Below are positions 43,151-52,333 of a stretch of 64,000 bases of DNA, one piece after another. Source of the stretch: Nitrospira sp. (GTDB taxonomy: Bacteria; Nitrospirota; Nitrospiria; Nitrospirales; Nitrospiraceae); the NCBI GenBank assembly GCA_037045225.1, contig JBAOHZ010000009.1:2356001-2420000 (forward strand). Reading direction: 5' to 3'. How positions within the stretch are numbered: the first letter of the stretch is position 1; each line of letters starts with the position of its first letter. The position numbers and the translations under genes are program-made. The notes beneath the pieces were generated by a model. That model did not search any database, had not been told where the DNA came from, and saw only the letters and a list, made by a program, of their open reading frames with translations.

Positions 43151-45261
43151 CACCGGTTTGCCCCGGTTTTGCTGGAGGAGCCGGTCAGGTTGGCGATCAT
43201 ATCTTTCAGATTGCCGGTCTTCATGGCATCGGCCATGTAGCCCTTCGCCTGCTCGATTCCCTCAGTCGCAACTTCCAGGGTGATCACCGTCGTGCCGATC
43301 TTATCGGCGTGTTTCTCGATCAGGGCCTTGGTGCATTCCCGCATGAACCCTTCCGGTGCACGATCCAAACGACCCTGAGCATCCGGCGTCCAGGTATAGG
43401 GCGACAAGGCTTCCTGAGGAGCCGGAGCCGGTTCCTCGCTATGGCCGTTCTTGGCATGGGCTTCGGTTCCGTTGGGCTCGGCTACCGCAGGGGTCGGTTG
43501 AGGAACTGCCCCCGTCCCCTTGTTTGCAAAAATGGGGGTATAGTCTTCGGAGGCCGCTTCTTGAATCATCGAGCCGGCATATTCCAGCGTAATCGTGGTC
43601 ATACCGAGCTTGCGGGCGCTCTTTTCGATCTTGGCTTTTGCGCGGCGACGTTGGAAGCCGGCCGGCACGGCGCGAATCGCCTCTTTCGCATCCTTGGTCC
43701 ACTGCATCGGGACATCGTCATAGGCGACATCGGTCTCAAGCCCACCTTCGGCCTTGGCGGCTGCTTCGAAGATGGTTTTGTCGACTTGCTTGAAGCGATC
43801 ACCTTCGGCGCTGCACACCGGGCACTTCACGGGGGTGTCGCCTTTTCCGATATAGCCGCACCCGTCGCACACAAAGTAGTTCTGGCTCATTCGATCCAGG
43901 TAGGCCTGCGTACCGGGGCTGTGGGCCGGTTTTTCTTCCACCACTTGGGTCATCATCCCGCTCAGGGTGGAGCCCATCAGGTCCGCTGCGACTGAGTCGT
44001 CCGCTTGCATCTTGTCGCGATCGATTCCGGCGGCATCCAGATTCCCGCCCAAGGCCCGCATCGCATCCATTGCTCCCTTGGGGAGGATGTGTCCGACGGC
44101 CGAGTCGACGACCGTATTGCTGATGATCGTGTGGCCCTTCTCAATGGCGTATCGGTGAATGGCGGTCTTGGCCACCCCACGGGCAAACACGGGAATTCGC
44201 TCCATCCGACGCAAGGCTTCTTCGGTCCAAGCGATGGTGTATTCCGCCTGGGTATCGATCGGTGGCACGTACTTCCGATTCGAGACCAGGATGTTGCAGG
44301 TTGCCGCCCGAAGCAGGTTTTCCGTGTTGCTGCCGATATCCATGTCCTCGTCGCTGTGGACGCCGATGCGACCCACAATCAGGAGCCACGGATTTTCTTT
44401 CCGCACGTATTGAATGATCTTTTCGAAGGCCTTCCCGTCCAAGAGGGTCGTTTTCACATCGGTCTGCTCGGCCTGAGCGATTTCACGGGAGATATCCAGG
44501 TGTGATTGATAAATTTTTGCCAGACCGCTGTCGATGACTTCCTCATGCAGTTTTTCCTGCTCTTTAAAGCGGAAGACTTTCCCCGCCTCTTCATTGAGCA
44601 CGCCGGAAATACTGTGGAACGCCGCATAGTGGAAGTACGGATCGAAGGCTGAAATGGCCTCAACCGGAACATTAAACGCTTTGCCGAGTGCCAGCCCGGT
44701 CATGAGACCGCCGAAGGAATAGGGACTGCCGTCCACGGCCACGACGATTTTGCCGGTGCCAACCGGAGTCGGTTGTTTGATGATCAACATGTCGGAGTTG
44801 CGTACGCGCCGCAGAACTCGCTCGGTGTTGCTGCCGATCACGCTGTCTTTGACTGCTCCGACTCCCAAGGCCCCCATGATCACAAGATCGTAGGCATTGG
44901 TGTTGATGTCCTCAGCCAGCACTTTCCAGTTGCGTCCCTCTAAGGAACGGCGTTCGACGGGCAGGTTGGCCTCGTTACACTTTTTATCAACGTAGTCGAG
45001 GTAGGAGTCCGTGATGATCTGGAGCCCGCGGGTAATGAGCGAATCGTGGATCTGGCGCTGGCGATCGAGTTCCTTCTCGTCGTGATACTCTTCGGGAAGG
45101 CCGGCCTCCATCTGCTTAAACCGCTTATCGTGCATCTTGGCGGCATAGACGTGGCTACCCACAATCTTCGAGCCGTAGGTTTTCGCCAATTCGACTCCAA
45201 CATCGACGGCTGTATTGGAATGGTCGGAATTATCGACCGGGATATAAATGGTCTTGTACAT
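43150..45261 (-). CDS. Tandem universal-stress protein fused to rubredoxin-like and three PCP_red domains
   Basis: 703 residues with a strong ribosome site (AGGAGGCGTTTCG). Two complete Usp domains cover about residues 1-340, each with the ATP-binding pattern G-X2-G-X9-G-S (GALGVGAVKDSVIGSN and GRIGVHSDEDMDIGSN). A PCP_red module follows (IAWTEEALRRMERIPVFARG), then a rubredoxin-like zinc or iron knuckle (FVCDGCGYIG...VKCPVCSAEG), a second PCP_red (MQWTKDAKEAIRAVPAGFQR), an Ala/Pro/Glu linker and a third PCP_red (YTWTPDAQGRLDRAPEGFMR). It is cytoplasmic. The translationally coupled radical SAM gene carries a fourth PCP_red copy, so the domains may dock the two proteins or share a cofactor. 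Confidence 0.88.
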   Translation of the reverse strand: MYKTIYIPVDNSDHSNTAVDVGVELAKTYGSKIVGSHVYAAKMHDKRFKQMEAGLPEEYHDEKELDRQRQIHDSLITRGLQIITDSYLDYVDKKCNEANLPVERRSLEGRNWKVLAEDINTNAYDLVIMGALGVGAVKDSVIGSNTERVLRRVRNSDMLIIKQPTPVGTGKIVVAVDGSPYSFGGLMTGLALGKAFNVPVEAISAFDPYFHYAAFHSISGVLNEEAGKVFRFKEQEKLHEEVIDSGLAKIYQSHLDISREIAQAEQTDVKTTLLDGKAFEKIIQYVRKENPWLLIVGRIGVHSDEDMDIGSNTENLLRAATCNILVSNRKYVPPIDTQAEYTIAWTEEALRRMERIPVFARGVAKTAIHRYAIEKGHTIISNTVVDSAVGHILPKGAMDAMRALGGNLDAAGIDRDKMQADDSVAADLMGSTLSGMMTQVVEEKPAHSPGTQAYLDRMSQNYFVCDGCGYIGKGDTPVKCPVCSAEGDRFKQVDKTIFEAAAKAEGGLETDVAYDDVPMQWTKDAKEAIRAVPAGFQRRRAKAKIEKSARKLGMTTITLEYAGSMIQEAASEDYTPIFANKGTGAVPQPTPAVAEPNGTEAHAKNGHSEEPAPAPQEALSPYTWTPDAQGRLDRAPEGFMRECTKALIEKHADKIGTTVITLEVATEGIEQAKGYMADAMKTGNLKDMIANLTGSSSKTGANR

Positions 45262-45359
45262 CGAAACGCCTCCTAGGCAAACACTCTACAGGGGGAAGAG
45301 ATCAGAGAACCGCCAAGAATTCAAACGGTTGAGTGGAACTTTACCCCAAAAGAAGCGGC

Positions 45360-45389
45360 ATGATAGCACCGTGTTCTCGGGGAATGCAA
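45360..45389 (-). promoter_or_regulatory. Sigma-70-type promoter of the stress-protein operon
   Basis: On the minus strand TTGCAT (45384-45389) and TATCAT (45360-45365) are separated by 18 bp, about 99 bp upstream of the ATG at 45261. Confidence 0.5.
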
Positions 45390-45425
45390 GCAAACCGAGG
45401 GTGTGCAAGGGCCTGTGAATAACGG

Positions 45426-47081
45426 CTAACTCATTGGACTCACAGCCGTCTTTTCCGTCGTGGCGGCGGTCGGCTGAGCGGGGCGACGCGAGCGAAGTAT
45501 GTCCTCCAAGGTCAGCAGCGCGTCCCGTCCGGAGTTGTTCTGAATGCCGCGAATGAGGTTTGCATCGGCATAGTGGGCCGTGTCCGGTTTTGGGCCGGAG
45601 GGGGTCGCTTGAGAAGTGGTTTGAGATAGTGAACCGGTCCAGGCGCGGGGATCGCGGCTTCCTTCTTTTCGTTCCCATGCGGCGAGGCAGGCCTTGGCGA
45701 TGATTTTGTTCAACGGCGCCGGGTTATAGAGCAGTTTACGAATGCTCGTCGGCGTCAGCATGAGGGGGTTGTATCCAGCCGAGAGGTAGCCTTCCTCCAG
45801 CAGCCGGTGCTCCAGGTCGGTATTGGGTTGGATGCCCAGGAAGAACATCAAGGGGAAGACCCGTTCTTCTCCCAAAATCGAGGCGACCTTCTTATAGGAC
45901 TCAACGCTTTGCAGCAGGCTCTCTTCCGTTTCCTTCGGGGAGTTCAGTGAGTAATTGAGGATGACCTTGCCCTTGAACCCCGCTTCGGCCAGATAGCGGC
46001 ATCCGTCGTAGAGCCGTTCGAGCTTGAAGCCCATGTGCAGGTTATTCAACACCTCCTGCGACCCGGAGGTAATGGCGACTTCCAAGTCTCCGACACCCGA
46101 TCGCACCATCAATTTAGCCAGATCCGGCGTGATTAATGAGGTGCGGATGTAGCCGGACCACTCGATCTCCAACTGTTCACTCACGATCCGTTCGAGGATC
46201 TCCGTGCATTGGGGATAGGCTTCCTTCCCGGTAATGAACTGCGCATCGGTAAACCAGAAACGCCGGGCGCCCCATTGGTGATAGTGCTGGGAGATGTCCT
46301 TGACGACCATTGCCGGCGGCCGGTACCGCACGCGTTTGCCTTCGATATAGGGATACAGGCAGAAGGCGCAGTCGTACGGGCAGCCGCGTTTCGTTTGGAC
46401 GCCGATGGATTCATCCATATACGAGGCGTGCTGCGGGAAAATGGAAGTGAGGTAGGGCAGATCGACGGTTAAGGCGTCGAGCAGCGCCGGAGCGCCCTGG
46501 TTGCCTTTGCGCGTCTGTTTCCCCTCGCGAATGATATAGCGCTCGTTTTCCAGCGATTCGCCGTTGACCACCTTCAGAATTGCGTCTTCCCCCTCGCCCA
46601 GGATGCCGATGGTTCCTTCCGGAAGCTTCTCGATCAACTGGTCGGCAAAGGCCGTGAAGGCTCCGCCGCCGATCATGATCTGCGTCTTGGGGAATTCCTT
46701 CCGGATCAACCAGGGGTAGGACAGATTGGCTCGGATATGGCTGTAGTAGCGATAGAGTTGCTTCAGCCCGGCAAACGACGCGGCGACCCGTTTGATGGGG
46801 TTCCCGGCGAAATAAAAATTGAAGGCATGCTCCAGCGAGGTGTCACCTTCGTGGGGAGAGAAAATCTGAATGTCCCGCCACGAAAAACACACGAGGTCCG
46901 GTTTGAATTCAAGCGCAGTATCGCGGATCGCCTGGCTGCGTTGCGATTCCGGGAACAACGACAAGTCGAGGATGCGTTGCCGCACCTCCGGCTTCCGTCG
47001 ATGGATGAAGTCGGCCAGATAGGTCACCCCGATCGGGTACACCTTCTTGCAGGGGAGGAAAATGTAGAGAATGGATTCCAT
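45426..47081 (-). CDS. B12-binding-type radical SAM protein
   Basis: 551 residues. The N-terminal 190 residues look like a cobalamin-binding Rossmann domain of class B radical SAM enzymes (LPCKKVYPIGVTYLADFI; IMIGGGAFTAFADQLIEKL; GILGEGEDAI). The catalytic cluster motif is RGCPYDCAFCLYPY (CX3CX2C) near residue 235, followed by the TIM-barrel stretch RFWFTDAQFI. The extreme C-terminus is a low-complexity Thr/Pro/Ala tail. Family members methylate or rearrange unactivated carbons, for example in hopanoid or cofactor synthesis. The substrate here is unknown; the UbiE gene just upstream on the same strand hints at lipid-quinone chemistry, without proof. Confidence 0.82.
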   Translation of the reverse strand: MESILYIFLPCKKVYPIGVTYLADFIHRRKPEVRQRILDLSLFPESQRSQAIRDTALEFKPDLVCFSWRDIQIFSPHEGDTSLEHAFNFYFAGNPIKRVAASFAGLKQLYRYYSHIRANLSYPWLIRKEFPKTQIMIGGGAFTAFADQLIEKLPEGTIGILGEGEDAILKVVNGESLENERYIIREGKQTRKGNQGAPALLDALTVDLPYLTSIFPQHASYMDESIGVQTKRGCPYDCAFCLYPYIEGKRVRYRPPAMVVKDISQHYHQWGARRFWFTDAQFITGKEAYPQCTEILERIVSEQLEIEWSGYIRTSLITPDLAKLMVRSGVGDLEVAITSGSQEVLNNLHMGFKLERLYDGCRYLAEAGFKGKVILNYSLNSPKETEESLLQSVESYKKVASILGEERVFPLMFFLGIQPNTDLEHRLLEEGYLSAGYNPLMLTPTSIRKLLYNPAPLNKIIAKACLAAWERKEGSRDPRAWTGSLSQTTSQATPSGPKPDTAHYADANLIRGIQNNSGRDALLTLEDILRSRRPAQPTAATTEKTAVSPMS

Positions 47082-47175
47082 GGTCGGATCTGATGGCTAC
47101 TCGCGTAGGGCTGATAGGCGAGAAAGGAATGGCTCCCTGCTCCTGGCGCATTCGCCATAGGCCATGCGCGCTGTA

Positions 47176-47952
47176 TTACTTGGTTGCCACGTGGATGGCG
47201 ACAATGCCTCCGGTGAGGTTCCGGTATTCCACCTGGCGAAATCCGGCTTCGCGTAACAGGGTGGCCAGCCGTTCCTGGTCGGGAAAGGTGCGGATGGATG
47301 CCGGGAGATATTCGTACACTCCCGTGCGGTCCCGCGCCACTTTGGTGCCGATCCAAGGGAGTAGGCGAAACGAATACCAATCGTAGAGGCCGCGCAGCCA
47401 GCCATAGGCCGGTCGTGAAAACTCCAGACACACGAATCGACCGCCCGGCCGCAACACCCGCCGGATTTCCGTGAACGCCTGCGTCAGGTTGCCCACGTTG
47501 CGCATGCAGAAGCCGGTGGTCACGGCATGGAAGGTCTCGTCAGGGAAGCCCAGCTGCTCGGCATTGGCCTGCAGGCAGGTAATCCGGTCGCGGAGCCCGC
47601 GCCCGGTGACTTTCCTCAGTCCTTCCGCCAACATCGCATGGTTCAAATCAGAGGCGATGACATGGCCTGCCTGGCCCATCTTGGGTTCAATCAAGAGGGC
47701 GAGATCTGCCGTGCCGGCGCCGATGTCGAGCGCGCGCCCGTTCGTTTCGGTGGGCACGTACGATGCGGTGAGGCGTTTCCAATGGTGATGGAGGCCGAAA
47801 CTCAGCAGGGTGTTGTTGAGATCGTAGACGCCCGCGATCGCGGTGAACATCCGTTGGACGGCCTGTTCACGCGCCTGCCCGGACCAGGTTGAGACAGCTT
47901 TTGCCGCCTCTTCCGGCTGATCATGTATGGGAGATCGTTCCGCCCGCACCAT
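47176..47952 (-). CDS. ubiE: Demethylmenaquinone/ubiquinone C-methyltransferase (UbiE/MenG)
   Basis: 258 residues from the ATG at 47952; a TTG at 47988 is less likely. Class I SAM methyltransferase with the UbiE/MenG signatures: FTAIAGVYDLNNTLLSFGLH at the N-terminus, the SAM site ALDIGAGTADLALLI, CMRNVGNLTQAF and RRVLRPGGRFVCLEFSRP. The protein makes the last C-methylation of menaquinone (or the ring methylation of ubiquinone) at the membrane surface. If the organism is Nitrospira, menaquinone is the expected product. It is about 95 bp upstream of the B12-type radical SAM gene and probably co-transcribed. Confidence 0.88.
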   Translation of the reverse strand: MVRAERSPIHDQPEEAAKAVSTWSGQAREQAVQRMFTAIAGVYDLNNTLLSFGLHHHWKRLTASYVPTETNGRALDIGAGTADLALLIEPKMGQAGHVIASDLNHAMLAEGLRKVTGRGLRDRITCLQANAEQLGFPDETFHAVTTGFCMRNVGNLTQAFTEIRRVLRPGGRFVCLEFSRPAYGWLRGLYDWYSFRLLPWIGTKVARDRTGVYEYLPASIRTFPDQERLATLLREAGFRQVEYRNLTGGIVAIHVATK

Positions 47953-48048
47953 GGGAGGGTGGTAGCACCCGCTTTTGCCTGTTGTCAAGGTAGCGGTGCC
48001 GGTGGGACGGATGTGATGGGAATGATTCGATCGGTGCGCTAGTGGCGA

Positions 48049-48828
48049 TCAGGCCGCCGCGCGCGTGTCGGTCTTGGCGGCACTGTCCTTCCACTGACCC
48101 ACTTCGAGGCTGTCCAGCCAGTCCAGCAGCTTGCCGACCATCTCGCCTTCGAAGATCGAGCCGTGCTGCGGGCAGATCATGCGGGGCTTGATGGCGCGGA
48201 CCCGTTGTGTCCACCCGCGCAGGGCGACGGTGGACGGCATCCAGCGCAGATGAAACCCCCGCATATATTGGATGTGCTGCTCGAAATCGGTGACCACCAG
48301 GCTGGCATGATGGTCGGGGACCAGGGCGCCGCCGATGTCCCCCGAAAAGAGAATGCCGGCGGTCGGATCGTAGAGAGAAAAATTGCCGGAGGAGTGACAG
48401 TAGTGGGCCGGAACGGCTTCAACCTCAGGGCCTTCGTCGTCGATCCTGATGCGCATCCCCTGGTCCGGAATGGGGTTCAACGTGATCACCGCACCGGTGC
48501 TGAAATGGCTGACGAAGCCTGTCCAGAGCCAGGAGCAATAGGTTTTGATCGCGGGGTTCAGGTCGAGCCACATGGCCAGCGACGAGCAGATGTCCGGGTC
48601 CTGGTGGCTGGCAAAGATCACGCGGATGTCTTGCATGCGCACATACTTCGCGAGTTCCGCCAGGACCTGTGGGAAGATTTGAATGCCGCCCGGGTCCAGC
48701 AACATGGCATGGCTGCGATTGATGATGACGTACTCATTCGTGTCGATGACGTGACTGTCCTTTTCGGGATCGCGGCCGATGACGATCCACTGGTGGCCGT
48801 TCTGGTTATACAAGACTTTACTTTGCAT
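48049..48828 (-). CDS. ODP-type di-iron metallo-beta-lactamase-fold protein
   Basis: 259 residues with a flavodiiron-like metallo-lactamase fold but no flavodoxin domain. The first metal motif is ASHQDPDICSS, where a Gln replaces the usual second ligand position, as in oxygen-binding ODP proteins; HYCHSSGNFSLYD, LFSGDIGGALV and CPQHGSIFEG supply the later His and Asp ligands. Residues such as GGIQIFPQVLAEL also fit that branch. ODP proteins sense oxygen or iron for chemotaxis rather than reduce O2. It overlaps the upstream helical-protein gene by 11 bp, a pairing expected for a sensor and its signalling partner. Confidence 0.8.
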   Translation of the reverse strand: MQSKVLYNQNGHQWIVIGRDPEKDSHVIDTNEYVIINRSHAMLLDPGGIQIFPQVLAELAKYVRMQDIRVIFASHQDPDICSSLAMWLDLNPAIKTYCSWLWTGFVSHFSTGAVITLNPIPDQGMRIRIDDEGPEVEAVPAHYCHSSGNFSLYDPTAGILFSGDIGGALVPDHHASLVVTDFEQHIQYMRGFHLRWMPSTVALRGWTQRVRAIKPRMICPQHGSIFEGEMVGKLLDWLDSLEVGQWKDSAAKTDTRAAA

Positions 48829-49609
48829 ACGTGTGCCCTTTCAGCAGCAGTTCTAAGAGCTCCTGCCCGTGCTCGATGGCCTCTTTCATGGCGCGGGTTT
48901 TCGCATCCAGATCATCCACGACATGGGTGATCTCCGTCGCCAGGTTCTTGAAGTTGGCTTCTGCCTCTGCCAACCCGGCCGCTTCCGAGGAAATACAGAA
49001 GGCCATATAGCGCGCGGTGAGGCCGATCGTTTTCAGGCCGACCAGAGCCTGCTGGGTTTCCCCCAGGCAGCGCAGCGCCTCTTTCAGCCGCTCATGCAGT
49101 TCGGCGAGATTGGTCTGGCACAGCTGGACGATATAGACGCGATTGTCGCGTTCGAGTGCCCCTGCGTCCGAAAACGCCGGATGCTGCATCAATTGCGTGA
49201 CATCCGCCGCCGTGGTGAAACGGAGGTGAGACAAGGTGTTCAGGCTTTTTGCGGCCGAGCTCTGCTCACCATGCGCCATCGACGAAAGCAGGCTGGCGAT
49301 CAGTTGATGATAGCGCCAGACAATGTTTGAACTGTGGGCTGTGACACGGGCGAGCCCCGCGCAGAGGTGCTCAAGTGCTTCCACCTCGGGCCGGATTTCT
49401 TTGGGGGTATTGTTCAGAATCTCGACGAGCGCCAGCATGGGCCGGCCTTTCCCTCCTGCGATTTTGGCCGCTTGCACGACGCCGTTATTCGCCAGAATCT
49501 GCATGGAGAGCGAGAGCTGCTGGAGAGAGCGCCCGACGTTGAGGATATCGACGCAGATCCCGAAGAGCTGATTGATATTGCGCTTAAAGAGGCTCAGGAC
49601 GTCATGCAT
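48818..49609 (-). CDS. Soluble helical protein, possible MCP-like signalling partner of the ODP protein
   Basis: 263 residues, almost wholly alpha-helical with heptad-like spacing and no membrane segment or signal. A segment around residues 30-70 (LSMQILANNGVVQAAKIAGG, KGRPMLALVEILNNTPKEI) recalls the helical hairpin of methyl-accepting chemotaxis proteins, but the highly conserved tip sequence is not clear, so this is only a resemblance. Its 3' end overlaps the ODP gene by 11 bp, suggesting co-translation. I infer a complex that relays oxygen or redox state; a general scaffold is equally possible. Confidence 0.6.
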   Translation of the reverse strand: MHDVLSLFKRNINQLFGICVDILNVGRSLQQLSLSMQILANNGVVQAAKIAGGKGRPMLALVEILNNTPKEIRPEVEALEHLCAGLARVTAHSSNIVWRYHQLIASLLSSMAHGEQSSAAKSLNTLSHLRFTTAADVTQLMQHPAFSDAGALERDNRVYIVQLCQTNLAELHERLKEALRCLGETQQALVGLKTIGLTARYMAFCISSEAAGLAEAEANFKNLATEITHVVDDLDAKTRAMKEAIEHGQELLELLLKGHTYAK

Positions 49610-49802
49610 AGTGGTTGAGCTGATGGTGGGGTGGCCTGTTCAAGGCTCGGGGGCCATTCGTAATGCTCTATCGGCACATTCGGGAAAAACTCAAGTCATG
49701 GCTCGACTGACTCCGCCCTGGCATGCGTCTGAATTTTGACGCCGGCCGGGGCCTCCGTCAGGATCGCCGTCATCGGGTGCCGAGACTCGCGCGACGGCGT
49801 GG

Positions 49803-49808
49803 TATAAT
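49803..49808 (+). promoter_or_regulatory. -10 hexamer of uvrA (near-leaderless)
   Basis: A perfect TATAAT lies only 9 bp before the uvrA ATG at 49818, with no Shine-Dalgarno sequence and a poor -35. Transcription would start within a few bases of the start codon. Confidence 0.5.
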
Positions 49809-49817
49809 CCCGCGCTT

Positions 49818-52325
49818 ATGAGCAATTCCATCATCATCAAAGGTGCGCGTGAGCACAATCTGAAGAACCTCGATGTCGAGATTCCGCGGGATAAGCTGGT
49901 CGTCATGACCGGCTTGAGCGGATCGGGGAAGTCCTCACTCGCCTTCGACACGATCTACGCGGAAGGCCAGCGGCGGTATGTTGAGTCCCTCTCCGCGTAC
50001 GCCCGGCAGTTTCTCGAACAGATGGGCAAGCCCGACGTGGACTCCATCGAGGGCCTCTCGCCGGCCATTTCCATCGAACAAAAGAGCACCAGCCACAATC
50101 CCCGTTCCACGGTTGGGACGGTCACTGAAATCTACGATTACCTACGGCTCCTCTATGCCCGTGTCGGCCACCCCTACTGTTTCCAATGCGGCCAGGAAAT
50201 CACCGCGCAGACCGTCCAGCAGATGGTGGATGCGATCTGTGAATTACCGGAAGGGACGAAATTTCAGATACTCTCTCCGATCGTGCGCGGGCGGAAGGGG
50301 GAATACCGGAAAGAATTGCTGGAGATGCGGAAGGCCGGCTATGTGCGGGCCCGCATCAACGGGGAGATCGTCGATCTGGGCGAGGACATCACGCTCGATA
50401 AGCAGAAGAAACACAATATAGAGATCGTCGTGGATCGACTGGTCATGAAGCCCGGCGACGCGTTGATGCGGCGGGTGGCGGACTCCGTCGAAACGTCCAT
50501 GAAGCTGGCCGGGGGGTTGGTCGGGGTCCTGTCCGAGACGGGCAAGGTGCATCTGTATAGCGAGAAGCTGGCCTGCATCAAGTGCGGCGTGAGTTATCCG
50601 GAGATCACGCCGAGAATCTTCTCGTTCAATAGCCCGCATGGAGCCTGTCCGGCCTGCGACGGAATCGGGTATGCCATGACGCCGGGCGCGTCGGAAGAAG
50701 AGGACTTTACGCTGCTGGAGCGGTGCGAAACCTGCGACGGGGCTCGGCTCAAGCCGGAAAGTCTGGCGGTGAAGATCGCCAAGAAATCGATTGCCGAAGT
50801 TACGATGTTATCGGTGCGGGCAGCGGCGGATTTTTTCACGTCCCTCAAATTTACCGAACGCGAACTCGTCATCGCCCATCGCATCCTGAAGGAGATTCGC
50901 GAGCGCCTGGGATTTCTGGTCAATGTCGGCTTGGATTACCTGACGTTGGACCGTCCGGCGGCCACGCTTTCAGGCGGCGAAGGTCAGCGTATTCGTCTCG
51001 CCACCCAAATCGGGTCGGGCCTGGTCGGCGTCTTGTACATCCTGGACGAACCGTCGATCGGCCTCCATCAGCGGGATAACCGGCGTTTGCTCCAGACCCT
51101 GCTTCGCCTCCGCGATCTCGGCAATACGGTCATCGTGGTGGAGCACGATGCGGAGACGATGGAAGCGGCCGACTACATTCTCGACCTGGGGCCGGGCGCC
51201 GGCACGCATGGCGGCCGAATCATTGCCCAGGGTACACCCAAGCAAGTGATGGCGAATCCCGACTCGCTCACCGGGATGTACCTGCGCGGCGAGCAGATGG
51301 TCTCGCTCCCGTCTCGTACTCGGAAGCCCAAGGGCTTTGTGACCGTCGTGGGGGCGAAGAAGCACAATCTTAAGGGCGTCACCGTCAACATTCCCCTGGG
51401 CCTGTTAACCTGCGTAACCGGCGTATCGGGATCAGGCAAGAGCACCCTCGTGCTCGAAGTGCTGTTCCATTCGCTCTCCCAGCTGCTCTATCACAAGAAG
51501 CCGAAGATCGACGGCTGCAAGGAACTCAAAGGTGTCGATGCGCTGGATAAAATCATCGACATCGACCAATCGCCGATCGGCCGCACGCCGCGATCCAATC
51601 CGGCAACCTACACCGGCCTCTTCACGTTCATCCGCGACCTGTTTTCAAACCTGCCGGAGTCGCGCGTGCGCGGCTACAAGCCGGGCCGCTACAGCTTCAA
51701 TGTGAAGGGCGGGCGTTGCGAAGCCTGTCAGGGCGACGGCCTCATCAAAATCGAGATGCATTTCCTGCCCGATGTCTACGTCACTTGCGAAGTCTGCAAG
51801 GGACAGCGGTACAACCGCGAGACCCTGGAGATTCAATACAAGGGCCGGAGCATCGCGGATATCCTCAACATGACCGTGGACGACGCCTTGGAGTTCTTCG
51901 AGAACATCCCCTACATCAAGACGAAGTTGCAGACGCTCCACGACGTGGGGCTGCATTACGTCAAGCTAGGGCAGTCCGCCACCACGTTGTCGGGCGGTGA
52001 AGCTCAACGGGTGAAGCTCTCTCGCGAACTCTCCAAACGTCCCACCGGCCGCACCATGTATATTCTGGATGAGCCCACCACCGGCCTGCATTTCGCCGAC
52101 ATCCAGCGACTGCTGGACGTGCTCGATCGTCTGGTCGAGACCGGCAATACTGTCCTGGTGATCGAACATAATCTCGACATGATCCGCAATGCGGATTGGA
52201 TCATTGACCTGGGTCCCGAAGGCGGCGACCGGGGCGGCGAAATCGTGGCCGAAGGCCCGCCGAAAGAAATTGCAAAGGTGAAGAGGTCGTACACGGGGCA
52301 GGTGCTGAAGGAAGCGGGAGTGTAG
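49818..52325 (+). CDS. uvrA: Excinuclease ABC subunit A (compact form)
   Basis: 835 residues, against about 940 in typical UvrA, the damage-recognition ATPase of nucleotide-excision repair. Both ABC cassettes are intact: Walker A GLSGSGKSSLAFDT and GVSGSGKSTLVLEV; signatures TLSGGEGQRIRLATQ and TLSGGEAQRVKLSRE; Walker B YILDEPSIGLH and YILDEPTTGLH. The UvrB-binding insert (residues 118-250) and two zinc modules (CIKC...CPAC near 255-280 and CEAC...CEVC near 640-660) are present. About 100 residues usually found between DGIG and CETCDGARL (near residue 282) are missing in frame, without a frameshift. The start lies 9 bp after a TATAAT. Confidence 0.93.
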   Translation: MSNSIIIKGAREHNLKNLDVEIPRDKLVVMTGLSGSGKSSLAFDTIYAEGQRRYVESLSAYARQFLEQMGKPDVDSIEGLSPAISIEQKSTSHNPRSTVGTVTEIYDYLRLLYARVGHPYCFQCGQEITAQTVQQMVDAICELPEGTKFQILSPIVRGRKGEYRKELLEMRKAGYVRARINGEIVDLGEDITLDKQKKHNIEIVVDRLVMKPGDALMRRVADSVETSMKLAGGLVGVLSETGKVHLYSEKLACIKCGVSYPEITPRIFSFNSPHGACPACDGIGYAMTPGASEEEDFTLLERCETCDGARLKPESLAVKIAKKSIAEVTMLSVRAAADFFTSLKFTERELVIAHRILKEIRERLGFLVNVGLDYLTLDRPAATLSGGEGQRIRLATQIGSGLVGVLYILDEPSIGLHQRDNRRLLQTLLRLRDLGNTVIVVEHDAETMEAADYILDLGPGAGTHGGRIIAQGTPKQVMANPDSLTGMYLRGEQMVSLPSRTRKPKGFVTVVGAKKHNLKGVTVNIPLGLLTCVTGVSGSGKSTLVLEVLFHSLSQLLYHKKPKIDGCKELKGVDALDKIIDIDQSPIGRTPRSNPATYTGLFTFIRDLFSNLPESRVRGYKPGRYSFNVKGGRCEACQGDGLIKIEMHFLPDVYVTCEVCKGQRYNRETLEIQYKGRSIADILNMTVDDALEFFENIPYIKTKLQTLHDVGLHYVKLGQSATTLSGGEAQRVKLSRELSKRPTGRTMYILDEPTTGLHFADIQRLLDVLDRLVETGNTVLVIEHNLDMIRNADWIIDLGPEGGDRGGEIVAEGPPKEIAKVKRSYTGQVLKEAGV

Positions 52326-52333
52326 CGGGTTGC

